NCBI RefSeq assembly: GCF_009765705.1 | Contig: NZ_LMUX01000009.1 | Location: 62,001-126,000 of the forward strand | DNA: 64,000 bases | Origin: Burkholderia sp. L27(2015) | GTDB lineage: Bacteria > Pseudomonadota > Gammaproteobacteria > Burkholderiales > Burkholderiaceae | Reading direction: 5' to 3' | Position numbers and translations under genes: made by a program | Shown here: piece after piece, positions 55,923 through 64,000 of the stretch | Layout of the letters: every line of letters starts with the position of its first letter | Position numbering within the stretch: position 1 is the stretch's first letter | The notes under the pieces: generated by a model | What the model was told of the DNA's origin: nothing | Database searches by the model: none | The model's input: only the letters and a program-made list of their open reading frames with translations

Positions 55923-56274
55923 TTTTGCATCAGCCGACTTGAGGAAGATGTGTGGTGTACCGCAAATTCTGTGCCGGTTTTGCGGGTCGCTTGGAATTCG
56001 AGGTTCATGCCTATGAAATAAGGACCTTGGCTTTTTTTGGCGACGAGATACGGGCCATACCTCATAATTTTCCGCACCAAAGAAAAAGTGTCGGTGCACG
56101 GCGCGCACCAAGCCCGTGCGCCCTGCTCGTTTTTGGTGAATTACGGGGTGTACCACATATCTGGCGAAAGGCCAGGGTTGAGAGGTAGAATGGCGCGATT
56201 GTTGCGTGGCGATTGCTGCGTGGTGTTGGTAACGTTTGTCCACGCAGCATTGCTACCATCCAGGGGAGCCGTAG
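55923..56274. promoter_or_regulatory. divergent promoter region between amidohydrolase operon and MarR B
   Basis: 352 bp with no gene. The octamer GGTGTACC followed by (G/A)CA occurs twice, at 55954-55964 and 56147-56157, each near one gene end. Such a pair is a candidate regulator site, for example for MarR B. A TAGAAT (56186-56191) could be the -10 for MarR B, but no good -35 is seen. Confidence 0.4.
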
Positions 56275-56838
56275 ATGATCGTACCGATCATGACCGAAGA
56301 ACAGACCGAGTCCGCGGTGGAGCTCGACATTGAGCCTAATGCGGTGCGTGCCGAACTTGCCCGTCGTCAGGCCAGATCGTTGTTATTCACGCGCCCGGGC
56401 TTTTTGATTCGCCGCATGCATCAGATCCACGGTTGGTTATTCGCCGAGGAAACCAGCGCGTTCAACATCACGCCGGTGCAGTACAGTTTGTTGACGACGC
56501 TTTCGGAAATGGGCGAGATCGACCAGAACACACTGGCGCTGGAGATCGGCCTCGAACGATCGAGCGTCGCCGAAGTGATTCCGCGTCTGCAATTACGGGG
56601 TTTGATCGATAGGAGTCAATCGCCGACCGACAAGCGGATCAAGCTGGTAAAGCTGACCCGCCAGGGCAAGCGACTCGTGAGCAAGATGGCGCCGGCTGTA
56701 CAACGTGCACACGATCGCACGTTGGAGCATCTTGAACCGGCGCAGCGAGACTTGTTTATGCTGCAGTTGGTACGGCTCGTGGAAGCGAACAACGAAGAAG
56801 GCGTTGTGCCGCTGCGGGTGCGGGGCGCAGCGGACTGA
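56275..56838 (+). CDS. MarR-family regulator B (paralogue of the 47603 gene)
   Basis: 187-residue regulator. The domain reads RPGFLIRRMHQIHGWLFAEE, ITPVQYSLLTTLSEMG, LALEIGLERSSVAEVIPRLQLRGLI, TDKRIKLVKLTRQG. It shares the unusual opening RPGFLIRR-x-HQIH with MarR A at 47603-48265. It is divergent from the amidohydrolase operon, which makes it the likely local regulator. Convergent with hmp, with a hairpin between. Confidence 0.9.
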   Translation: MIVPIMTEEQTESAVELDIEPNAVRAELARRQARSLLFTRPGFLIRRMHQIHGWLFAEETSAFNITPVQYSLLTTLSEMGEIDQNTLALEIGLERSSVAEVIPRLQLRGLIDRSQSPTDKRIKLVKLTRQGKRLVSKMAPAVQRAHDRTLEHLEPAQRDLFMLQLVRLVEANNEEGVVPLRVRGAAD

Positions 56839-56873
56839 GTCTGGCGCGACGCTACCCTTGGCGCATCGCACAA

Positions 56874-56914
56874 GCTAATGGCGCACGGACCTGTAGCGGG
56901 GCGCCGCCATTAGC
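56874..56914. terminator. hairpin between MarR B and hmp
   Basis: GCTAATGGCG (56874-56883) and CGCCATTAGC (56905-56914) form a perfect 10-bp stem with a 21-nt loop, between two convergent genes. It may end both transcripts although T-runs are absent. Confidence 0.5.
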
Positions 56915-56926
56915 AGTCGTACAAGC

Positions 56927-58108
56927 TCATTCGAGCGCCGCAGCCGGTCCAAAAAACTCATAGCGGATTTGCTTCTCGGGAACACCCAGTGCTTTCAAGT
57001 GCTTCTTGATTGCCCTCATGAACCCGGTCGGTCCCAGGAAATAGACGTCCACGTCGCGCGTTTCCGGCAGCCACTCCTTCAGACGTTGTTCATCGAGAAG
57101 GCCGATCGCGTTCGGCTGCGTGTCGCCTTCGCGATGTTGGTCGTAACTATAGAAGCGCTTGAGCTGCGGATGGCCATGGGCCAATTCATCGATCCAGCCG
57201 CGAAACGCGTGCACTCCCCCGTGGCGCGCTGAATGGATGAAATGGATCGGCCGCAGCGTTTTCAACGCGGCTTGCAACATCGCGAGCGTGGGCGTAATGC
57301 CGACGCCGCCACTGATCAGCACGAGCGGACGTGTATTCGGTTCGAGCGTGAAATCGCCGGACGGCGCGAACAGTTCCAACGTGTCGTTTTCGTGGATCTC
57401 GTCGTGCAGATAGTTGGACACCTTGCCGCCCGGTTCACGCTTTACGCTGATGCGGTACTCGTGCTCGTTTGATACGCAGGACAGCGAATAATTACGACGC
57501 ACTTCCTCGCCCTTCACGACCACGCGCAGCCCGATGTACTGACCCGGTTGGAATGCGAGCACGTCGCCACCGTCGGCGGGGCGCAGGTGGAAGGACGTGA
57601 TTTCGTCGCTCTCGCGGACCTTGCGCGCCACGCGGAACGCGCGCGCACCGCGCCAGCCACCCTTGGCGTGTTCTTTCTCTGCATAGACTTTTTCTTCCAG
57701 CCCGATCAACAGGTCAGCGAGTTGCTGATAGGCTGCGCCCCACGCTTCGATGACGGCATCGGTCGCGATCTCCGCTCCGAGTACCGTGCGAATCGCGCGC
57801 AGCAAGCAGCCGCCGACGATGGGATAGTGTTCGGGAAGAATCTGCAACGCGACGTGCTTGTTGATGATCTGCCCGACGAGGCCACCCAGTTGTTCAAGCT
57901 GGTCGATATGCCGCGCGTACATCAGCACGCCGTTGGCCAGCGCGCGCGCTTGCGCACCGTTCGCTTGATGGGCCTGGTTGAAAAGCGGCCGCACTTGCGG
58001 GTTCTCTTCGAGCAGTGTTTTGTAGAAGTGGCTGATGAGTGCTTCGCCGCCGCTTTCGAGCAGCGGAATGGTTGCCTTGACGATGGTGCGGTGTTCGATG
58101 GATAACAT
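56927..58108 (-). CDS. hmp: flavohaemoglobin (nitric oxide dioxygenase)
   Basis: Converts NO and O2 to nitrate using NAD(P)H, protecting against nitrosative stress. 393 residues, typical. The globin domain shows FYKTLLEENPQVRPLFNQAHQ and proximal-His segment INKHVALQILPEHYPIVGGCLL. The FAD domain has RNYSLSCVSNEHEYRISVKRE, and the NAD domain ISGGVGITPTLAMLQ with FFGP at the end. It is divergent from norR with a 139-bp gap, so NorR is its probable activator, although no clear sigma54 promoter was found by eye. Confidence 0.96.
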   Translation of the reverse strand: MLSIEHRTIVKATIPLLESGGEALISHFYKTLLEENPQVRPLFNQAHQANGAQARALANGVLMYARHIDQLEQLGGLVGQIINKHVALQILPEHYPIVGGCLLRAIRTVLGAEIATDAVIEAWGAAYQQLADLLIGLEEKVYAEKEHAKGGWRGARAFRVARKVRESDEITSFHLRPADGGDVLAFQPGQYIGLRVVVKGEEVRRNYSLSCVSNEHEYRISVKREPGGKVSNYLHDEIHENDTLELFAPSGDFTLEPNTRPLVLISGGVGITPTLAMLQAALKTLRPIHFIHSARHGGVHAFRGWIDELAHGHPQLKRFYSYDQHREGDTQPNAIGLLDEQRLKEWLPETRDVDVYFLGPTGFMRAIKKHLKALGVPEKQIRYEFFGPAAALE

Positions 58109-58247
58109 GATCGCTTGCCTTGGAAAAAGTAGATTGATGCTGCTGAACCGGGCAACGCCAGATTCGTGAAAGCACTTACTCTATCCACTTTCCATGCCAG
58201 CTGTTAAATGCTTTAAAATCATAGAGATATAAATCAAGGCAGTTAAT

Positions 58248-59852
<1,605 letters not shown>

Positions 59853-59882
59853 GGAACGAGCGTCGGATGCGAAACTGGCTAA

Positions 59883-60929
59883 TTAGCTGCCGTCGCGCTT
59901 TGCATCGACGATGATCTGGTCGAAGGTGCCGCCATCGTTGAAGTGAATCGCTTGGGCTTTGTCCCAACTACCGAACACCTGCTCGACCGTAAACGTCTTG
60001 ATCGGCGTGAACTGCGCGGCATAGCGCTTGAGCACGGCCGGATCGCGCGGACGCAAATAATGCTTGGCGATGATTTCCTGGCCTTCCGGTGCGAACAAGA
60101 AGTCCAGATAGGCCTGCGCTTCCTTGCGCGTGCCGCGCTTGTCCACCACTTTATCGACAAGCGCCACGGGCGGTTCGGCCAACAGGCTGGAGGTCGGATA
60201 GACCGCTTCGAATTTCCCGGCACCGACTTCGCGATCGATCAGGGCGACTTCGTCTTCGAACGTCACCAGCACATCGCCGATCTCGCGCTGCGTGAAGGTG
60301 GTGGTGGCGCCTCGGCCACCGGTATCGAGCACCGGCACGTTATGGAAAAGCTTGGTGACGAAATCCTTGGCTTGCGCATCGTTGCCGCCATGCTGCAGGC
60401 GCCAGCCCCAGGCGGCCAGATAACTGTAGCGGCCGTTGCCGGATGTTTTCGGATTGGGGATCACGACGGCGACGCCCGGCTTGATCAGGTCATCCCAATC
60501 CTTGATGTGTTTCGGGTTGCCTTTGCGTACCAGGAACACCATCGTGGTGGTGTAGGGGCTGCTGTTATAGGGGAGGCGCGTGCGCCAGTCGGCCGGCACC
60601 AGATCGCCGCGTTCGTGCAGCAAGTCGATATCGCTGGCTTGGTTCATCGTCACGACGTCGGCCGGCAGGCCTTGCGTTACCGCTAGCGCCTGCGGGCTGG
60701 AGCCGCCGTGCGATTGCCTGACGGCCACGGTTTCGCCGGTTTTTTGTTTGTAGCTGGCGATAAAGGCAGTGTCGATATCTTTGTATAGCTCGCGGGTGAC
60801 GTCGTAGGAAACGTTGAGCAATGTCACCTGTGCGTGGGCGGCGCCGCTAGTCCCAAGGACGCTCAGCGCGGTCAGAGCCGGCAAGGCCAGCGAGGCCAGA
60901 TTCTGCAGCGTTGTCTTTCTTGTCAGCAT
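59883..60929 (-). CDS. sulfate/thiosulfate ABC transporter periplasmic binding protein
   Basis: 348-residue protein. Signal peptide LASLALPALTALSVLGTSGAAHAQ, then LLNVSYDVTRELYKDI, RQSHGGSSPQALAVTQGLPADVV and IPNPKTSGNGRYSYLAAWGW, all typical of Sbp/CysP. It binds sulfate or thiosulfate for CysTWA, but no permease or ATPase gene is next to it. The gene ends 30 bp from the norR stop (convergent). Confidence 0.93.
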   Translation of the reverse strand: MLTRKTTLQNLASLALPALTALSVLGTSGAAHAQVTLLNVSYDVTRELYKDIDTAFIASYKQKTGETVAVRQSHGGSSPQALAVTQGLPADVVTMNQASDIDLLHERGDLVPADWRTRLPYNSSPYTTTMVFLVRKGNPKHIKDWDDLIKPGVAVVIPNPKTSGNGRYSYLAAWGWRLQHGGNDAQAKDFVTKLFHNVPVLDTGGRGATTTFTQREIGDVLVTFEDEVALIDREVGAGKFEAVYPTSSLLAEPPVALVDKVVDKRGTRKEAQAYLDFLFAPEGQEIIAKHYLRPRDPAVLKRYAAQFTPIKTFTVEQVFGSWDKAQAIHFNDGGTFDQIIVDAKRDGS

Positions 60930-61139
60930 GGTCGTGTCGAGTCTCGTAACGTGAACGTGAACAGGAACGCCGATTTTATCGTTGCTGCGAGTGGCAGGTT
61001 TGCATAAATACAGGAATCTAAAGCACGGCCGCGCGTTTTAAGCCGCCGTGCGCGGCCGCAACCCAGTAAACTCTCGGCATTCACCGGTTCTTTCCTCTGC
61101 TGTTCCACGGGTTCTTTTCTCTTTTAAGAAGCGTCTTGC

Positions 61140-62519
61140 ATGCCGGGTTCCACTTCCCTCTCAGTCGCCGTGATCGGCGGCGGCCCCGCCGGGCTGATGG
61201 CCGCCGAAGCGCTGGCTGGCCACGGGCTGCGCGTCGACTTGTACGACGCGATGCCTTCGGTCGGCCGCAAGTTCTTGCTGGCCGGCAAAGGCGGGATGAA
61301 CCTCACGCATTCCGAGCGGGCGGAGCTTTTTCTCAGTCGGTATGGCGCGCGTCGTGAACGGGTCGCGCCGTGGCTGGAGGCGTTCGGTCCGGACGCGCTG
61401 CGCGCTTGGGTGTACGAGTTGGGCATCGACACGTTCGTCGGCAGCTCCGGGCGAGTGTTTCCCACCGACATGAAGGCGGCTCCGCTATTGCGTGCTTGGC
61501 TGCATAGACTGCGTGCGAGCGGGGTGCAATTTCACATGCGGCATCGCTGGCTGGGATGGGGCGATGGCGTGTCTGGGGATGCGTTGGGCGATGTGGCTGA
61601 CGGCGCGACTGCGACTTTGACTTCGACCGGTGGCGCAGCGCAGGGTGCGCTTGCGGCTTCGAACCGCGACGGCGCGAAAGGTGCGACCGCTGCCGCCAAC
61701 ATGTCTCGGTTAAGGTTTGCTACGCCGGAAGGCGAGAAGCTGATCGCGGCCGACACTGTGGTCATCGCGTTGGGCGGCGCGAGCTGGCCGCGTCTGGGAT
61801 CTGACGCCGCCTGGGTGACGACGTTCGTGCAACAAGGCGTGCCTGTTCAACCGCTATTGCCCGCCAATTGCGGCTTCGATACGACATGGAGCGCGCACTT
61901 CAAGGACCGGTTTGCCGGACAGCCGCTGAAGTCGGTGGCGCTCTCGCTGAGAGACGCCGACGGACGCGAGATCTCCCGTGCCGGCGAATGCTTGATCACC
62001 GAAACCGGCATCGAAGGTAGTCTGGTCTACGCTTTGTCGGCGCCGATCCGCGAGCAGTGGCTCGCGCAAGGCGAAGCCAACGTCATGCTCGATTTGCTGC
62101 CCGCTTTGCCGCTCGAGCGCGTGCTGGCCGAGGTCACACGTCCGCGTGGCGCTCGTTCGCTGAGTAGCCATTTGCAAAGCCGAGTGGGTATCACCGGGGT
62201 GAAGGCGGGGCTGCTGCACGAATGCCTGAGCAAGGATGCTTTTACAGACACGGCACGCGTTGCACACGCGCTCAAAGCGTTACCGCTGCGTTTGCTGCGG
62301 CCGCGGCCGATCGCTGAGGCGATCAGCACGGCGGGCGGCGTGGCACTGGAGGCGCTCGACGACAGTTTGATGCTGACGAGGATGCCCGGCGTGTTTTGCG
62401 CGGGCGAGATGCTGGACTGGGAGGCGCCGACCGGCGGCTATCTGCTCACGGCCTGCCTGGCCAGCGGACGCTTGGCCGGGCAGGGAGCGTTGGCTTATCT
62501 GGGCCTAACGCACCGCTAG
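61140..62519 (+). CDS. BaiN/HI0933-like FAD-dependent oxidoreductase (TIGR03862 type)
   Basis: 459-residue flavoprotein. FAD motif VAVIGGGPAGLMAAEALAGHG at the N-terminus, then the family signature VGRKFLLAGKGGMNLTHSE. At the end, the FAD segment GVFCAGEMLDWEAPTGGYLL and ACLASGRLAGQGAL. A low-complexity Ala/Gly/Thr-rich stretch (about residues 140-185) interrupts the middle domain. The physiological substrate of the family is unclear. Its 3' end overlaps the convergent methyltransferase gene by 15 bp. Confidence 0.88.
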   Translation: MPGSTSLSVAVIGGGPAGLMAAEALAGHGLRVDLYDAMPSVGRKFLLAGKGGMNLTHSERAELFLSRYGARRERVAPWLEAFGPDALRAWVYELGIDTFVGSSGRVFPTDMKAAPLLRAWLHRLRASGVQFHMRHRWLGWGDGVSGDALGDVADGATATLTSTGGAAQGALAASNRDGAKGATAAANMSRLRFATPEGEKLIAADTVVIALGGASWPRLGSDAAWVTTFVQQGVPVQPLLPANCGFDTTWSAHFKDRFAGQPLKSVALSLRDADGREISRAGECLITETGIEGSLVYALSAPIREQWLAQGEANVMLDLLPALPLERVLAEVTRPRGARSLSSHLQSRVGITGVKAGLLHECLSKDAFTDTARVAHALKALPLRLLRPRPIAEAISTAGGVALEALDDSLMLTRMPGVFCAGEMLDWEAPTGGYLLTACLASGRLAGQGALAYLGLTHR

Positions 62520-63626
62520 CCGCCACAGCGACGTCACTTCCGCAGCACGCGCGGCATGCAGTGGATCGCTCTTGTCGGCCGCGCGCGGATGATGCGGTTT
62601 GATGTCGGTGCGCCCGAGCACTTTCAACCCCGCTGTCTCTATCAGCGTCAGCAGTTGTTCACGGCTGCGCAAACCGAGATGCTCGGCAAAATCCGACAGG
62701 ATCAACCAGCCTTCGCCGCGTGGTTCGAGGTGATCCTTCAAGCCATTCAGAAAGCCACGCAGCATCCGGCTTTCGGGGTCGAATATCGCCTGTTCCAACG
62801 ACGAGCTGGGTCGTGCGGGCACCCACGGAGGGTTGCACACCACGAGCGGGGCGCGGCCGGCAGGAAACAGATCGGCTTCGAGCACCTCGACTTGTGCGCC
62901 GTAGCCCAGCCGCGTCAGGTTCTCGCGAGCGCAGGCCAGCGCCCGCGCATCCAGATCGGTGGCGACCACGCGGGCCACGCCGCGTTTGGCCAGCAGTGCC
63001 GCAAGCACGCCCGTGCCCGTGCCGATATCGAACGCGAGCGTGCGCGCAGGCAACACCGCATCGGCGACCAGCTTCAGGTATTCGCCGCGAACCGGGGAGA
63101 ACACGCCGTAGTGGGGATGGATGCGCTCACCGAGCACGTCGATCTCGACGCCTTTCTTGCGCCACTCGTGGGCGCCCACGAGCCCAAGCACCTCACGCAG
63201 CGACACCACCGATTCGGTTTGGGGCGCGCCGTACGCTTCCAAGCAGGCCTCGTGCACGTCGGGCGCGCGTCGCAGTGCAATCTTGTATTCGGCATCGAGC
63301 GGCAGCAACACCATCGCCAGCGTGCGAGCCCGCTGCGATTGCGCCTGGCGATGCTGGTTGAAGGCGTCCAGCAAGGTTGCCGGCTCCTTGCGCGGCCGGC
63401 GCTCGATGCGACGCGCGAGCGCCTCCAAGAGTTGGCGTGCATTCTGGAAATCGCCGCGCCACAACAATGCGGTGCCTTCACTGGCGAGCCGAAATGCGGA
63501 ATCGGCGGTGAGCCTATCGTCGACCACCATGACGCGCTTGGGCGGCGGCAGGCCGCTCTCGGAGCGCCAGAGCGCCGAGCGGGGTTGATCGGCTTCGTCC
63601 CAATGCAGCATCGGCAGCTCGGTCAT
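62505..63626 (-). CDS. class I SAM-dependent methyltransferase (RsmC/PrmC-like)
   Basis: 373-residue protein from ATG 63626 (MTELPMLHWDEADQPR). The N-terminal half is an accessory domain. The C-terminal half is the methyltransferase: TLAFDIGTGTGVLAALLAKRG (SAM motif I), VVATDLDARALACARENLTR and the catalytic NPPW motif in VVCNPPWVPARP. NPPW/NPPY enzymes modify exocyclic amino groups of bases or the glutamine amide of release factors. The substrate is unknown. Confidence 0.87.
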   Translation of the reverse strand: MTELPMLHWDEADQPRSALWRSESGLPPPKRVMVVDDRLTADSAFRLASEGTALLWRGDFQNARQLLEALARRIERRPRKEPATLLDAFNQHRQAQSQRARTLAMVLLPLDAEYKIALRRAPDVHEACLEAYGAPQTESVVSLREVLGLVGAHEWRKKGVEIDVLGERIHPHYGVFSPVRGEYLKLVADAVLPARTLAFDIGTGTGVLAALLAKRGVARVVATDLDARALACARENLTRLGYGAQVEVLEADLFPAGRAPLVVCNPPWVPARPSSSLEQAIFDPESRMLRGFLNGLKDHLEPRGEGWLILSDFAEHLGLRSREQLLTLIETAGLKVLGRTDIKPHHPRAADKSDPLHAARAAEVTSLWRLAVR

Positions 63627-63823
63627 CGTGCGGCTCCAGCGAGAACAGCAGGGTCGACGGTTCGCGCGCAAGGCACGGGATGGGATTGAAGACAGGCAAA
63701 CATGGCACTCACAATGTGGCTAAGACGGCATTAAGGCAACCGGACAGGACGCCCGCAGGCGTATTTTGGGCCTGTCGCGCAGTTCTAGGGGGAAAACGCC
63801 AGATAAAAAGCGGCAGATAGGGT

Positions 63824-64000
63824 TCACAAATCCTGCAAGGCGGCTTCGAGCAGGCGCTCGAAGCCGGCACGATCATTCATGGCCTGGCCCAACAGCAACG
63901 CGAATTTGACCAGCAGCAGCTCCGATTTTGCGGGCCCTGCGCGATCGATCGCCTGTGCCAGCGCGTCATAGATTTGTTCGAGATCGGCTAAAGAAGTTTC
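63824..64000 (-). CDS. DUF2783-like protein, 3' end only
   Basis: The last 58 codons of a leftward gene that begins beyond the window: TSLADLEQIYDALAQAIDRA, then LLLVKFALLLGQAMNDRAGF and ERLLEAALQDL before the TGA at 63824-63826. The helical pattern resembles DUF2783, a short family often beside hydroxylase genes. The call is tentative. Confidence 0.5.
   Translation of the reverse strand, partial: ETSLADLEQIYDALAQAIDRAGPAKSELLLVKFALLLGQAMNDRAGFERLLEAALQDL

Noticed and set aside
58224-58237. FNR/ANR-like box (TTGAT-N4-ATCTC on the minus strand) between hmp and norR
   Set aside because: The second half matches at only 3 of 5 positions and it overlaps the norR ribosome-binding region.
58109-58247. 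sigma54 -24/-12 promoter for hmp
   Set aside because: TGGC-starting stretches are present, but none has GG and GC at the required 10-bp spacing.

Overview
The window is chromosomal DNA from a betaproteobacterium of the Burkholderiaceae, most likely a Paraburkholderia or Caballeronia relative. The evidence is the dnaA-dnaN-gyrB / rpmH-rnpA-yidD-yidC origin block at 30.3-38.9 kb, the GC-rich backbone, and typical accessory families (tetR-run RND pump, NIPSNAP/ACS transporter operon, CoxG and xanthine-dehydrogenase-like operon). No rRNA, complete tRNA or CRISPR array was seen. Family names were assigned by reading motifs, not by database search.

Layout. 0-5 kb: a DHA2 drug-efflux MFS protein, a convergent MarR regulator with a long operator-like dyad, a YkgJ-type cysteine-cluster protein and a class II Fic protein with 12-bp direct repeats upstream. 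4.5-14.5 kb: a TetR regulator followed by a tightly coupled efflux operon (adaptor, two RND permeases, outer-membrane lipoprotein). A consensus promoter and palindrome move the tetR start downstream to 4553. 14.6-15.2 kb: a small protein and a divergent XRE regulator sharing an operator-like palindrome pair.

15.2-30.2 kb is an AT-richer, gene-sparse accessory island beside gyrB. It holds a PD-(D/E)XK nuclease-like gene, an FtsK-gamma-like remnant, a membrane protein with a ComEC-like metallo-beta-lactamase, an McrBC system with a long N-terminal region, a MazG-like pyrophosphohydrolase, an unrecognised membrane/soluble gene pair, an orphan VbhA-like antitoxin, decayed fragments including a possible filamentous-phage ssDNA-binding protein, and a frameshifted IS256-family element.

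30.3-38.9 kb is the replication-origin block: gyrB, dnaN and dnaA leftward, and rpmH, rnpA, yidD and yidC rightward from the dnaA-rpmH gap. That gap carries a DnaA box, a good promoter and a perfect 21-bp palindrome. 39-42.8 kb: a LysR regulator divergent from NIPSNAP, D-2-hydroxyacid dehydrogenase and ACS-type transporter genes. 43.4-46.5 kb: a polar amino-acid type ABC transporter.

46.9-56.8 kb is the most interesting metabolic region. A DUF1989 protein and a MarR regulator run rightward. Leftward runs an amidohydrolase, three xanthine-dehydrogenase-like subunits, CoxG, a DUF1116 protein (the AllG/YlbE family) and an HpxZ-like protein. A second, paralogous MarR regulator lies at the other end. 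The combination suggests oxidation and hydrolysis of an N-heterocycle or ureide, but the substrate cannot be read from sequence. 56.9-64 kb: flavohaemoglobin with divergent NorR, a lone sulfate-binding protein, a BaiN-like flavoprotein, a methyltransferase and the 3' end of a DUF2783-like gene.
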